The position numbers and the translations under genes were made by a program. Shown here one piece after another: positions 1-10,559 of a DNA stretch of 64,000 nt (positions are counted from its first letter, which is position 1; each line of letters opens with the position of its first letter). The notes under the pieces are model-generated. The model worked only from the letters and a program-made list of their open reading frames with translations. It ran no database searches and was not told where the DNA came from. Source of the stretch: Symsagittifera roscoffensis (lineage: Eukaryota > Xenacoelomorpha > Acoela > Convolutidae); contig NC_087063.1 in assembly GCF_963678635.1 (NCBI RefSeq), positions 55,331,504-55,395,503 of the forward strand. Reading direction: 5' to 3'.

Positions 1-946
1 CGACAGGTTTTATAAAACAATTAATAGAAAAACAAAAAAAAACTTAATAAACCTTCGGGATTTCATTTTACTGGAGTAAAACAAATTTTTTTCAAGGCTT
101 GAAAAAAAATTTCACGGTTTATTCTTATTCACTTTACTCACCCAAAATTGAACAAGAACTTAATAAAAGTAAACCAATTTTTCTCAACCATGAGACAACT
201 TTAAAAAAAATGCTGTCGTTCAAATCACGACTCAATGGGCTTTAATATGATATATCACTCGATTTATTCCGATGTTTAATTGTGGTACCTGATTCTGCAT
301 TAAAAAAATAAAACAACACCAAAATAAAATTCCTCCCGGTTTGCAGTAGTCGGAACTATTATGTAAAAAGTTCATCAAAGAAATTTGGCGAAAAACAGTC
401 ATCAGAACTTTGCTTTTTGCGATGAAATATTTATTTCAAGATAGTGCTAGAAATGTTTTATATAGCAAAACCAAATGAAACTGATGAAAATTTTTCGATA
501 CAAAATCTTTGATAATATATCTCAACTCAACATTGGCCGTGCAGAAATTACAAGAATATAAAACTAAAATTTTTTGATCAAGTAACTGAGAATGTGAAGA
601 AAGTCACCGAGGAAACTAAAAAAGATTTTATTTCGTCGGAAAATGTTTTTTTTACCTGGCTTGCAAACAAAATCAAGCATAAGAATTCAATAACTGCTGA
701 AGCGTTTTTCAACAGCCTCTTCCCTCTCTTAATTGGTCCCACTGTTGACCAGCCAAAATTTCACCCCTTTGTTACTATTTGACTACCTTAAAACCTTATC
801 ACAGGTAAGTTCGGCGCCAATATAAACTGATTGCAAAGGGATAGCTCAGACATTTTTGGGTAAATGTCGTGTTTTTTTAAAAAAAATTTCGCGCTTTCTA
901 GATCCGTCCCAGCTTCGAAGTATCGTAATTTTCTCAAATTCTTCAC
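1..946. other. AT-rich sequence, nothing recognised
   Basis: No coding match, repeat structure or RNA gene was recognised here. A 62-residue open frame at 594-782 (plus) has no recognisable motif and lies downstream of the LIM gene on the opposite strand. It is followed by a good-looking donor-type string (cacaggtaagt near 805), but no partner exon was found. Confidence 0.4.
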
Positions 947-952
947 TTTATT
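947..952 (-). other. Possible polyadenylation signal of the LIM gene
   Basis: AATAAA on the minus strand, about 480 bases past the LIM stop codon. Such a hexamer is frequent by chance in this AT-rich sequence, so this is only a candidate. Confidence 0.25.
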
Positions 953-1429
953 TCAAATTTTTACTGTCTGCTGGTTATGTTTCTAATCTCAAAAAATTGT
1001 TCTGAAGCATAAAAAATCCTTGAGTAATTCGGCTGCTAACTTTGCGGTGATATAGAAAAAACGATATGATATAGTGATATAGTTCGGGGGATATATGTTT
1101 CAGTATGTTGATTAGATTGCGATTAGGACCATTTGCTTTCAAGGAAAGTTCCAACATGCTAGCTGTTCAGCTCAACAAGAACCTGAACTATGTTGTGCCC
1201 TGAGCAAAACCCACTTGCAGTTTTTGTTCCGACTACATGCCTATGCATCCAACGGTGTCCGAAAGTAGCTGTTTCTATTACGATTCGCTTTAAAATGTAA
1301 CCATTGACGGATTAAACGCACTTCAAGAACAAACGAAAAGATAAATTGAGCTTAGATCTTTAGGGTGTTAGCTCAAATTTTCTTCTAATTGCTTTTCACA
1401 GTCCTTCTCTAGAAAGGCGACTGCAGTCA

Positions 1430-1605
1430 TTACAAACTAGGCCCTCCTGTCTGAGCCAGTTGAGGTAAGTCTGGCTCCCCACACCTCAGACAGCAGATCT
1501 TCTGGCCCTTCATCTCGATCAGTCGGTGGCCCAAGTACTTCCGACAGAAGGGACAGTTGAAGCACTCGGCGTGTATACTGTGACCGAACACAAAGTGCGC
1601 CTTGC
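1430..1605 (-). CDS. LIM-domain protein, last coding exon
   Basis: Reading the minus strand, a pyrimidine-rich acceptor (tttttcag) opens an exon at 1605. The first two bases complete a codon from the previous exon. The exon then codes 57 residues and ends in TAA at 1430-1432. It contains the second half of a LIM zinc-binding domain: HAECFNCPFC, then 17 residues, then CLRC, which fits H-x2-C-x2-C-x2-C-x17-C-x2-C. The residues before it (KAHFVFGHSI) supply the spacer of the first finger, whose opening Cys pair (CYNC) lies at the end of the exon at 12179. LIM domains are protein-interaction modules of cytoskeletal and nuclear adaptors. The tail after the last zinc ligand is only 16 residues. GC content and codon use differ sharply from the AT-rich surroundings. 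I cannot assign a named LIM subfamily. A 60-residue open frame on the same bases is a shadow. Confidence 0.85.
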
Positions 1606-1794
1606 CTGAAAAACTTCAAACTTTTTGCTCATTTGAACCCGCAACTAGATATTTAACAACAAACTTAAAAAAAAAAACAATTTTTTTTCTTGCAATGATT
1701 TTACACGGTGGCATTCCTTATCATGGAGGGATGGAAATTTATTTCATTACAAGACCAAACTGTTCTGAATGGGCGCATAATTTTGTGTATGCAT

Positions 1795-3180
1795 TCTCTT
1801 GGATTCCAGAGAAAAGTCTTAAAACATAAGCCAAAAGACAAGTAGATTCCTCTTACAATTCCTTGGATTCCGCGTACAAATTCCTGCAAGGTAAATTTTG
1901 TCAGAACATCAGTTTTTTTAACCTAGGTTATGTTGCTGAGGAATTAGCTGAAAAAGGTTTTTTGTCGATTATCCTACAGATTTTACTAAAAAGTTCAGTA
2001 TTTTTTGGAGGGTTACGAAACCTTATACGATCGAAATGGTCTTAGGGAGACAAAGAAGCCTTCTAGAAATTTGGAAAAAGATAGTAAAATTGAGAAACAG
2101 GAAACTGCACTGGCCAGATATTACTGATGATGTTTTAAATGGCAATCTGGCTGTCTTGACAAGAAAATCACCAAAACAACCTGAACCACCAGCCTCCTGA
2201 CCTGAGCCACCGCATCCCCCTGCGCGAGAACAACACCCCCACCTCCACCTGTTCCGGTGGGTGAGGGGGTTGGTTCTGGGGGGAAGTGTGGTTGATGACT
2301 CTGATGGTTCAACTAGTGAGGGGTTTCTGGGTGGGTTGAGGGGTTGGCTCTCGCGCGGGGATGTGTGGTGCAAGTCAGATGGCGGGTTGTTCAGGTAAGG
2401 GGGCGGATGGTACAGGTGTTTTTTGGTGACTTTTTTGAAAAGACTGTCAGAAATGTCATTTTTCGAAAAAGTTGGCCAAAAAATACATTTGTTTGGCACA
2501 TGATCCCTTGCAAAACAGCCAATTTACAAGTTACATTTGAGAAAAATTAAGAAAATGCTTGAGAGGGGAAACTGAGATTCATATACTGAGGTTTGAATGC
2601 ATATATGTAGTTGTTCCGGATTCAGTAAATGGAACCGGATTCCGCAAGTGTAAGTGGATTCCGCAAGTGTAAGCTGATTCCGCAAGCTCATGCGGTGTAA
2701 CATCTTTGTCTATTTGCCCGGTTACATTAGTTTTGATAATTTATCATAGCGAACTTTGTTTTGTCTTCTATCCTTCTTTCTTTATTCTTCAATTTACTGT
2801 TTTCAAACTTGTTTGTACTTTCTTCATCATGTTGTCTGATTCTCGGTGTAGAGCTCATCGAAAATAAGGAAAAGAAATATAGATAATTTTGAATGTCTGA
2901 AACCTGTTTGAAAACGTGAAATTTTTGTAATTCCATAATTCTGAAGATTAATGTTGTAACAAAAATTTATCTGGAAACTGTAAACGAAAGGTATAGTTGA
3001 CCTCGATGCTCCAGTGCTCAACTTTGCTTGTTGTGTTTTGATGGAAGTCACATTGACAAAATTCGGGCAAACTGTGTAAATTTCTATCAAAAGAAAACTC
3101 TCAAATCTAGTTCTTGAACATCAAAGTCTTTGAAATCAGTTAAGTCAAGGAAACAAGGCCATGACTATGACATAGTCCCG
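1795..3180. mobile_element. Non-autonomous element, GGATTCCGC family, copy 1 (truncated)
   Basis: The left part (1795-1900) resembles 20215-20340 of copy 3: TTGGATTCC strings, then a TGGATTCCGCGTAC block. At 2605-2690 there is a cluster of GGATTCCGCAAGTGTAAG units. From about 2697 to 3177 the sequence matches 10580-11070 of copy 2 through a shared stretch (TCTTCTATCCTTCTTT, TCTGAATGTCTGAAACCTG, CTCAAATCTAGTTCTTGAAC). The right end cluster seen in copies 2 and 3 is missing, because the BEL/Pao element begins soon after. No transposase is encoded, so the copy is non-autonomous. The class is unknown. Confidence 0.5.
2110..2490. repeat. Imperfect fold-back (inverted repeat) with GC-rich core
   Basis: The left arm contains GAAAATCACCAAAACAACCT and, near 2198, CTGACCTGAGCCACCGCATC. 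The reverse complement of 2330-2450 reads AAAGTCACCAAAAAACACCT and CTGACTTGCACCACACATCC in the same order. Arms are roughly 150 bases around a C/G-rich centre near 2290. The open frames across it (2023-2499 minus, 2344-2550 plus) are proline- and glycine-rich low-complexity translations of the repeat, not genes. Confidence 0.55.
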
Positions 3181-3310
3181 ACCCATTGGCTTGTGTAGCA
3201 AATACGAAAAAAAATAATGTGTTCGGGTGAATGAGGATAACTTGGTAAACATGGTTGGAAAAGATGTTCATCGATAAAACTTGTATAAAGCAATCAAGGA
3301 AGTTAAATGA

Positions 3311-3574
3311 CTATGAAAGTCTTTGCAATAATTGGTAAACGATTATAAGGACTTGTTGAGAATACAAAACGGTAATGAAGCCAAGGAAAATGACTCTTTG
3401 AGGAAGACTCTGGAGAATTAATGGTCGTACTTTATTTTTACCATGAGGAGTCTGGAGTGTCACGGATTTGACTGTTTCGTCGCTGGCTGGGTGAATCTCG
3501 AGAGCTCTAGCGAGAGGCCAAAGATCTCGTGGCGTATAGTCTTCTAACATCCAGAAAATACCATAGACTGCCAA
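3311..3574 (-). pseudogene. BEL/Pao polyprotein C-terminal (DUF5641-type) domain
   Basis: The frame contains EDYTPRDLWPLARALEIHP followed by VKSVTLQTPHGKNKVRPL. This fits the family pattern of (D/E)-x-x-PR-x-WPLARV-x-(E)-x-x-PG and then VR-x-V-x-(V)-x-T-x-x-G-x-x-x-RP found at the end of BEL/Pao polyproteins. It follows the integrase core fragment at 3644-4177 in another frame. Confidence 0.65.
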
Positions 3575-3643
3575 GTCGGTGGAGGCCGTGTTACACTTGG
3601 TCCGAGTTTGCCTTTCTGAAAGGTACTCACGAAGGAAACGATT

Positions 3644-4177
3644 CTAAAACTGTTGAGCGAGAAGCTGCTCCACTCTCCACGATTTGGAAAGAGTGACTGA
3701 TTTGTCCAGAAATATGCCAGGGGGTACATTAATTGAATGCCTACCGAAAAGGAAGTGATTCGGGTCGAGCGGCAAGGTGTCAGTTATGTCCACAGGAACG
3801 TTAGTTAAAGGACGCGAGTTCAAGCTGGATTCGAGTTTGCGAATGAAGTTGATCAGGGTCTTATCATACATTGTTTGCAAACCGATAATTTTGTAGAGAG
3901 ACAATTTGAAAACGTGAACTAGTCGCTCCCAGCTGCCATCAGAATGAGGCGCGGCTGGTGGATTGAAAAACCATTCTATGTCTATGTCCATGAGCGATAG
4001 TTTGTCTTTCAAATCAGAAGTTTGAGCTAAGTCGCTTACTGAGCTCTTCAGAACTTTGTTCGCACTGAATGATTCGTTGTACGATATGACTTTTGTCACC
4101 TTTTCCTGCCGACAAACGAAACGTCTGATGCCTTGAATTGGGCTGTCAGTAGATACTTCTAAGTGTACAACGCGCAC
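3644..4177 (-). pseudogene. BEL/Pao integrase core, C-terminal half
   Basis: The 177-residue frame shows GIRRFVCRQEKVTKVISYN, then IEWFFNPPAAPHSDGSWERL, then KLESSLNSRPLTNVP and DPNHFLFGR. These are the BEL/Pao integrase landmarks: the second Asp region, the P(A)APH-x-GG-x-WER block with the catalytic Glu, and the NSRPLT block. At the second catalytic position the usual Asp-Asn pair reads Tyr-Asn (SYNESF). In the glycine pair HSDGSWER one Gly is Asp. The core is therefore not functional as read. Confidence 0.85.
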
Positions 4178-4247
4178 AGATGAAGAGAAGAGTATATCTC
4201 GAATACCGATTATTGTTACAGTAAATCGGAAAAGATCCTATGAAGTC

Positions 4248-4457
4248 CTATCCATTAGTGTAAAACGGATAATGGTTTGGCGTCGGTAATCGATCATTTG
4301 GCAAGTCTGCCATGAGGGATGCTGAAACGTCCTGCAACTTTCTTTGACAAGATAGGCAGTTTCGTATAGTCTGCCTTACGGTAAGACGACAACGAAGGAA
4401 CGAGAGGTTTTCTATGAAAAAATTACGCGTTTTTTCATTTTCAGAATGACTGTTCAC
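4248..4457 (-). pseudogene. BEL/Pao integrase N-terminal zinc domain fragment
   Basis: The frame contains VRQTIRNCLSCQRKLQDVSA and MADLPNDRLPTPNHYPFYTNG. The NC-x2-C pair and the following (M)A-(D/N)LP-x-x-R(L) region are the second half of the H2C2 zinc domain and the linker to the catalytic core in BEL/Pao integrases. The frame breaks before the core at 4177. Confidence 0.75.
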
Positions 4458-4907
4458 TATATGCGTGTTTTTACAAGCAACTTGACGATGTGATTTGGTC
4501 CATCGAGAATGATGGGATATCTAGAGGTAACCAATAATGGTGCTTTGGACAGGCGACAGCGATTGCCAATACGGTCGTGTTCGTCGATGTAAGAGCACGC
4601 AGTTCGAAGTCTGATTGATAGAAAAACTTTCAACTTTCAACAATAGAAAGACTATTCTTCTTTAAATCAGCATTTTCTATCGGAAAGTCAGATTCTTGAC
4701 AGAGTTATATCAAAAAACTTTAAGTTTTTGCATGATCAGACGATTTCACATGACAAATTCGCTTCTTAAATTTGCGACGGCTGAGTAGCAGAAAGCAACG
4801 GAACGAATGAGCCTGTTACAGTTTAAAAACCTAAGCGGTCTAAGCGTGTGACAGCTTGGAACAGTAGAATTAGTAGCTGGCATTATCTGAAATGTGGTTT
4901 GAATTAG

Positions 4908-5190
4908 TTAAAGCAGATCTTGTTGGGCCCAATAAGATTGGTCTTTCCAAAGAAATTGTGGTCCCTGCCACCAGCGCGACCGAATCGTCATTTTTTCAAC
5001 GATATAACCTCGAATGCCGTCATCGGCGGCCGGATCTTTTTTGTTGGAACGTATTTCCAATCGTGCGGGTTGTAGATATCCAAAGTCTGAGCTAACTATT
5101 TTGCAACAAAGATTTTGTGCCGCGCTTGACGCATTTTCAACCAGTACAGAACAGTAGTGCTGTCTGAACAAAATTGTTGATTGCAAGTTT
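4908..5190 (-). pseudogene. BEL/Pao RNase H end and linker
   Basis: In one frame the minus strand reads SDSTTVLYWL near 5165-5135, then HDWKYVPTKKDPAADDGIRG. In the neighbouring frame it reads SRWWQGPQFLWKDQSYW. SDS-x-x-VLYW holds a catalytic Asp of the RNase H fold, VPTK-x-(N)PAD precedes integrase, and W-x-x-GP-x-FL is the linker. Two frames are needed, so at least one frameshift exists. Confidence 0.75.
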
Positions 5191-5469
5191 TGTAATCTGA
5201 CTCTTTAACGTTGAAACAAGCAAGTTATGCACTCTAGACAGCTGCTTGCAGCTCTAAGTTTGGTATCGTCATTCGCTTTATAGGTGCGACTCCGGCTATG
5301 CTCATCAAAAATTCGACCGACACAATGTTATCTTTGTAGGCTATCCTGAGAAAAGCTAATGCCGAGAGCGCAAACTCTTAGGCATCTGTGAAAACATGGA
5401 GGTCTGTAGATCTTATTTCTGTTCTGATGATTAAGTTTTAAGATACGTGAAGTGTTTCAAAAAATTGGA

Positions 5470-6362
5470 TTACGTTTTCCATTCATTGAAATCTGGAATT
5501 GACGAGGGTTCGGTTACTTTGTCCAATTTAGGGCCTTGCCTCGAAACTGATTGAAGTATTTTTCTCAACCGAATGGCTCGAATGGTTAGAGGTGCTATAA
5601 AACCTGGAGGGTCAAAGATTGAAGCCACAAATTTTCGTTGGTTGTTTTCTTTTTTGGCTAAAATTTTTTTTATCAAGTAAATAAGTGTCAGCAATCGGAT
5701 ACCATGGAAGTCCAAGAACACTTTGTTGCTGCGGTTCGTATTACTCCGGGTTCACAGGTAGCGCCAAATAAAACATTTCTAGCAATGACTGCAAGTTTGA
5801 GTTCCACTTTTTGAAGTTAAACCCTGTAAATGGGAGGTTTTTCCGAATATCTGACATTATTCTTATATTGTGGTAGATTTCGATGTATTTTTATTGTCCA
5901 TGTAAACATTTCTTTCAATAATTGTTCTGACATGAGGACACTTGTCTTCATTGTCAACGACGTAGTGCATAGCATGCAAGACATGGGGAGTCTGTAGCTC
6001 CGAAGATGTGACTCGTAAATTCGTGGGTCTCAATTTTTCCTTTATTGTATCACAGGTATCGGAGAAAAAGTCTGTCCTTAGGATAGATTTTAACCTTCAT
6101 AAACATAATTTTTATGTCTGCAGAGAGGGCGACGCTGTTTTTCTCTGAAACGGATAATGACACCAGCAAGGTTGTTTAAATGATCAGGCCCGATGAGAAG
6201 ATTTGAATTCAAGGACTGAACAAAACAAACACTAGACGCATTAGATACTTGATGAACTTTGCCCGATTTCTTTTCATTTGTCGCCGCATGATGAGGCAGA
6301 TACCAGAATTGAGTCGCATTGTTGAGCCTTGAGTTAATTTTAACAACATACCCACTGCTCAA
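5470..6362 (-). pseudogene. BEL/Pao reverse transcriptase, broken
   Basis: The start (6362-6090) reads LSSGYVVKINSRL, WYLPHHAATN, GKVHQVSNASS and LNSNLLIGPDHLNNLAGVII. This is the conserved RT entry with the (R)VV(F)DAS block altered to HQVSNASS. The catalytic loop is at 5893-5904, where YMDN replaces the family (Y/M)-x-DD: the second Asp is lost. The end (5721-5470) reads KFVASIFDPPGFIAPLTIRA, the usual thumb and connection block. The region between carries stops in every frame. Confidence 0.8.
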
Positions 6363-6619
6363 GTCTTTTTCGACGGTTTGCCAGTATTTTTCTTAAGAGA
6401 TTTTAGCTGTTTTTCTGCTAGCCAACGATCATTGGGCAGGAAATCGTTTTCTTTCCAAAGCAAGGCAATCTGATAGTGTTCATCGACAAGTGTCGTGGTG
6501 TTTTCTAAAACAGTAATTGCTCTTTTGTCATTTTTAGAAGTAGATTTTTTTGTTGAACCAATTCCGCAAGTGTTTTTCGTCATCCAATCTTGAACATTTC
6601 TGAGAAATTTATTGTCCAT
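6359..6619 (-). pseudogene. BEL/Pao protease-RT linker
   Basis: The frame contains DEHYQIALLWKENDFLPNDR and WLAEKQLKSLKKN. This matches the BEL/Pao segment that joins the protease to RT (GLLW-x-x-x-x-x-LPNN(R)-x-x-A-x-x-R(L)-x-x-L-x-x-(R/K)). It runs directly into the RT entry frame at 6362. Confidence 0.8.
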
Positions 6620-6825
6620 ATGAGGATGTTGATGTATTTAAGTCAATTTTATGTTTGACAAATCATTGCTTATGAAGCTGTGGTTGCGATAAACAGTCCA
6701 ACCGAGAGGCTTTTTAGAAGCAAATTGTGTTTTTAGGTCCGTTTATAACTTCCGTGTTTTGAATAAATTCCATGTTATCGATGCCAATAATAAGGGCTAC
6801 CGAATTATCTCCAATGTACAGAAAC

Positions 6826-7140
6826 CTAATTTGTCGTAAAGTGCACGTGGAATCGGCACAATTTGTTCAGATGTGTTGTGTCCACTGGGGACAAACTGAG
6901 TGATGGAACTGCAATGATGTCTTCCGAAACAGTTTTGAAAGAGTGAGGTTTCAATGAGGAGACTGAAACTGAAAGATTTTGAGCACACATGATCTCTCTG
7001 GTGAAGTGGCATTCACCAACCAACATTGAGGCAAATTCGTTTAGACCTGGTGATTGTGCGGTTGATTCCAATATCACAGTTTGACAGTATCCACTATCAA
7101 GGTAAGCGTATGCTTCGACTGTTCGATCTCCGGAAGACAA
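6826..7140 (-). pseudogene. BEL/Pao aspartic protease fragment
   Basis: The frame contains AYAYLDSGYCQTVILESTA, which resembles the retropepsin active-site region of BEL/Pao (A-x-LD(S/T)GS-x-x-(T/S)F(V/I)). The catalytic Asp and the Ser-Gly that follow are kept. The residue after them, usually Ser, is Tyr. The downstream part covers PHSFKTVSEDIIAVPSLSL. It sits between the Gag zinc knuckle and the RT linker, as expected. Confidence 0.65.
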
Positions 7141-7199
7141 ATCAACAGAAACATATGTGCAATTTGTCCCTTTCCATTTATTTGAAAAACTTTTTAAGA

Positions 7200-7430
7200 A
7201 GATTTTTCATTTTTCACTTTTGTACCATTATCATAATGAAGAAGTGCATGATGTTTTTTAGTGCATTCTTTGCATGATTTGTCCGATGGAAAATTTTTTG
7301 AAAATATGTGCCCCTAAGCAATTTACACGCATATGGTACTTTTCGACGTTATCTCGTTTGAAAGAAACTTCCAAATCGCAGAAATGCGTGCAAGTTTTCA
7401 TGTATTTGCAGTCTTCGTTTTTGGGACAAA
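7200..7430 (-). pseudogene. BEL/Pao Gag zinc-knuckle region
   Basis: The minus strand reads CPKNEDCKYMKTCTHF, then KYHMRVNCLGAHIFKKFSIG and HKKHHALLH in shifted frames. BEL/Pao Gag ends with a Cys/His region C-x2-C-x(n)-NCLG-x-H-x-x-x-x-C-(P)S-x-x-x-C-x-x-C-x-KKHH(T)LLH. The NCLG, H and KKHHALLH marks are visible here, while several Cys are mutated. Confidence 0.65.
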
Positions 7431-7979
7431 AAAGCACAGTTCTCGGTTAGAATTTTCATGTGACTTATGCCAACCAAAGTTTCTGTTTTGATTGGAGGAA
7501 AGTGAGATAATGCTACGAAACTGGCCTGGCGGTTTACATTGGGCTTGTTTTTCCCGTAGCCGAAGTGATTAGTTTTGTTTTGATTGAACGTAGTTCTCAA
7601 AGAATTTGACTGAAAAGGAGTTTCTCTGCAGGCTTGAGCATATAGGCGCATCCAATTGGATAATTTTCAAGATTTGGCTTACATATGGCAATAATAGTAG
7701 TATATCTGGGCCATTCTAGCCGTACTAGATTAGGAATTTTTGCGAGAACTAAATTAAATTTGTTGTAGAGTAAATGTCATGAGCAAAGTATAGCTCCTTG
7801 AAGGTGTCTACTAGAGTAGAAAGAAACGTTTAAAAAACTGATGTAGGTTTGCGGTTGATTCAGACTAGGTGGTCTAAATTGTCTAAATCAAGGAAAGAAT
7901 TCACTTTTCTTAGCGGCCTGCCATTTTGTTCTTGTAAATGCAAAAGTTCTGTTTTATAAGTAGTTCAGTTGGAACCACA

Positions 7980-8170
7980 ACCACTTATGAGTTCTGCAGC
8001 CTCGCCTTCTACTATTGATTGTAGGTGAATAATGTTTTTGGTATCACTCATCGGTGCTTGATCGACGATGGAATTCAAAACACCAAACCAATGCAGCCAC
8101 TTTTGAGGATCACAGTCATAAGTTGCATTCTGCAGCTTAGAAATTGATTTTTATGAAGCAATGAGAAATT
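7980..8170 (-). pseudogene. BEL/Pao Gag (DUF1759) core fragment
   Basis: The minus strand reads TYDCDPQKWLHWFGVLNSIV, then MSDTKNIIHLQSIVEGEAAE and LISG. This is the DUF1759 signature (F-x-G-(D)-x-x-x-W-x-x-(W)-x-x-(F)-x-x-x-(I)D, then (M)S-x-x-x-K-x-x-(H)L-x-(S/T)-x-(L)-x-G-x-A-x-x-(L/I)I). It has no initiation codon, so it is easily overlooked. The Gag here differs clearly from the second BEL family at 54-64 kb. Confidence 0.75.
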
Positions 8171-8584
8171 TCATTGTGAGAAAAAGTCGAATTTTTGTTT
8201 GTCTGTGTCACTTGTGTGTTGATGAGAAGCGATGCATGCTGTGGCCAAATGGGGATCGAAGAGAGTTATCGATCTGATCAAAACATTTTTAGGTGTAAAA
8301 TCCAGTTGAATTTGTCTTTATGTCATTCGTACTCTGCGCAAAACAGTTCGGATATGATCAATGAGTAGGGCCATAAGCAGCAGACTGTAAGTTGAACGAA
8401 GATGCAAAAGTTATGGACGATGATTCGAGAGCAGAAGTTGTTAAATTGTCAGGTTTTGAGTTGCAAGTGACAAAGGTTTTACGATGAGTATTTAATGGAA
8501 ATTTCTTACTGAGGGATAACTATCCATGCCTGCATTTGAGGAAGTCGCGGAAGGCATTTCATTTCAAGCCGAGATGTGGACATC

Positions 8585-8895
8585 AGTTGATAGCCCTTGG
8601 GTTTGACTGCTTGATGAAGATGTTTTGCTGTTGTTGTTTTTCAGTGATTTTAGCTTGAATTGATTGAATTCAAGGCAACATCAATTGATATACCCCTAAT
8701 TTGAATGATTGATGAAGATGTTTTGTTGTCGTTATTTTCAGTGATTTTAGCTTGAATTGATTTTAGCTTTTGCTGGCATTGAGTTTGATTGCTTGATGAA
8801 GATGTTTTGTAATCGTTGTTTTTCAGTGATTTTAGCTGGAATTGATTGAAATCAGGGCAACATTTGCAAATTACTTGCTTCTGCTGGCATAGTAA
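8585..8895. repeat. Three-copy tandem repeat inside the BEL Gag region
   Basis: The block GATGAAGATGTTTTG plus TTCAGTGATTTTAGC plus GAATTGATT recurs near 8615, 8711 and 8798, about 90 to 95 bases apart. The interruptions include short copies of TTTTGCTGGCAT. The three copies are not identical. The 83-residue frame at 8650-8901 (minus), rich in Gln, Asn and Ser, reads across them. Confidence 0.7.
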
Positions 8896-8924
8896 ACGCA
8901 AATTTTCATTAAATTGTTGAACAT

Positions 8925-9075
8925 ATTTAGGAAAGAATTCACTGTTCCTAGCGGCTTGCCAAAGTGTTCTTGTAAACGCAAAAGAGCTGTTTTATAATCT
9001 CTCAAGCAAAGAACTCACTATTCTTCGGGGCTTGCCAAATCGTTCTTGGAACCGCAATAGACTTTTGATGGCATA
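8925..9075. repeat. Two adjacent copies of a block also present at 7895-7965
   Basis: AAGAATTCACTGTTCCTAGC near 8934 is followed about 70 bases later by AAGAACTCACTATTCTTCGG. The same block, with TAGCGGCCTGCCATTTTG and TGCAAAAGTTCTGTTTTATAA, stands at about 7897-7963. Local duplication within the Gag region, together with the tandem repeat at 8585-8895, explains why this stretch is longer than expected. Confidence 0.55.
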
Positions 9076-9400
9076 GCCAACACGAATACTCAATATATTG
9101 AGGTTTTACAGGATTATTCAAGCACAAGCTGTTTAATTCTCCAAGTCTGTCTTTAAGAGCGACCAATTCATCAATTGATTCAGTGATGACCGTATAGTCA
9201 CAGTATTCATCTATGCAAGTTCTGATGAAGTCTATCGTAGACTCAATCTCATCCTTATACATCAACGATTTCTTTATTACATGTGAACTTGTATCAAAAA
9301 TTGGAGTCTCAGTTGAGTTTCTGGATTCCGCTCCAAGAGAAGAGGCTTGTTGAGACAACTTTAATTTTTTATAGTAGCAATGAAAACGTTGAAAACCCAA
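9002..9400 (-). pseudogene. Possible N-terminal Gag segment of the BEL/Pao element
   Basis: The 132-residue frame contains YKDEIESTIDFIRTCIDEY and ESIDELVALKDRLGELNSL. This is a helical, acidic and possibly coiled segment, as often precedes the DUF1759 core in BEL/Pao Gag. I do not recognise specific motifs. Position and strand are the main arguments. Confidence 0.4.
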
Positions 9401-10050
9401 AACCTACCCCCTTTACTTACACAACCAATTTGACGGATTTGGATATTTCTTTTTACCATATTACATTCCCTTTTAAACCTCGAAAAGCCCTTTAAAATGA
9501 AAAATGCGTCTTGGCAAACCCTAAAAAATGATATTCAAAACAAACACGTTCTGAATTTTAAATGAACTTTAAGTTGTAGAGCGTAAAGCCTTAGTGAACG
9601 CTAAAATGTGAAAGAGGTTTAAAAAAAAACGTTTCAAACACGGAGGGGACATTTCCAGCTATTCTGGAGTTTGAAATTCGAAAAAATCTAGCTATCGCGA
9701 GAAATTGAAGAACAAAACTTTTTCAATATTGGGCCAGAACAGCGACGAAAATAGAACCTACTCGCCAGTAGCCCACCGACTACGTCGATTTTTAAAAACT
9801 GCAATTTAGACTACACCCCCACTAGCCTATACCAGAGGGAACCAACTTTACCAGACCTCTTTTATCAAGAGGGCTAGCAAGCTTTTAAAAAATTGGCCCG
9901 CTCACACACGGAGAGATACAGCGAAAGCGGGACCAACCCAAAAACAGGGTTAGTTTGAATCTAAAGGGTTCTTAGAGTCGCAAGAAAAGAGCCCTTAAAT
10001 TACGTCGCCAGGGGTTTAGGGAAACTCAACAGTACCCCAACACAATTTCC
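9401..10050. other. Non-coding stretch, nothing recognised
   Basis: No coding or mobile-element match was seen. The part from 9900 on is more GC-rich and leads into the 43-base tandem repeat. Confidence 0.4.
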
Positions 10051-10180
10051 GGGGTTCCTAACGCAAGAAAGAACAGCGACGCAACACAAACACGAGGGTT
10101 CTTACCGTAAAAAGAACAGCAACCCACACAAACACCGAGGGTTTTCACCGTAAAAAGAACAGCGCCCCAAAACACCTGAA
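10051..10180. repeat. Minisatellite, three units of about 43 bases
   Basis: Units start at about 10051, 10094 and 10137. Each has GAGGGTTCTTACCGTAAAA-like sequence, then AGAACAGC, then CACAAACACC. A weaker earlier unit may exist near 9960-10050. Confidence 0.65.
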
Positions 10181-10559
10181 AAATTCAAAAGATTGGAACG
10201 AAAAATGAGAGGGAAGAAGGAAAAATTGCAGCTTAAAATAACATTGTTGATTGTTATTTTCAATTTTTTTTTGTAGCTTTAAAAAACATTGTTTTGCTAT
10301 AGTTCTTTTGTAAGTGAGCTTATAAAAGTACTTTGTGTTTCCATTTCACAGGGTAAAACCGTGAAATCTAGTTTTACAAACAAATTATTTCGTCGAAAAA
10401 ACTGTCATAAATTTTAAGATGAAGAGAATTTGAACTTTTTGAAACTTTTTATGCACTCAAGTGGAAGCCGGAAAAAGGAAGCGAAAATCTGAAAGCCAAC
10501 AATTTGTTGAACTATATCGTATAAAAAGAACCGTCAGTCGACATGACTTCTTCCTTCAG

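Larger units (their letters stand above)
3311..9400 (-). mobile_element. BEL/Pao LTR retrotransposon, decayed, LTRs not found
   Basis: Reading from high to low coordinates, the fragments occur in the order expected for one BEL/Pao polyprotein: Gag (DUF1759 type), Gag zinc knuckle, aspartic protease, linker, RT, RNase H, integrase zinc domain, integrase core and the C-terminal DUF5641-type domain. Each is recognisable but the frame is broken many times, so the element is dead. I did not find a repeat pair that could be the LTRs, and no target duplication. The element lies in the intron between the LIM exons at 12179 and 1430, in the same orientation as the gene. Confidence 0.85.

Noticed and set aside
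594-782. A 62-residue plus-strand frame followed by a good donor-like sequence
   Set aside because: No domain, no partner exon, and opposite to the LIM gene. Chance is sufficient.
2023-2499. A 158-residue Pro/Ser-rich open frame and overlapping Gly-rich frames
   Set aside because: They are translations of the GC-rich fold-back repeat, without domain or start context.
8585-9075. Possible CRISPR-like or satellite array in regularly repeated blocks
   Set aside because: Only three diverged copies with unequal spacers within a BEL Gag region; a eukaryotic context rules out CRISPR.
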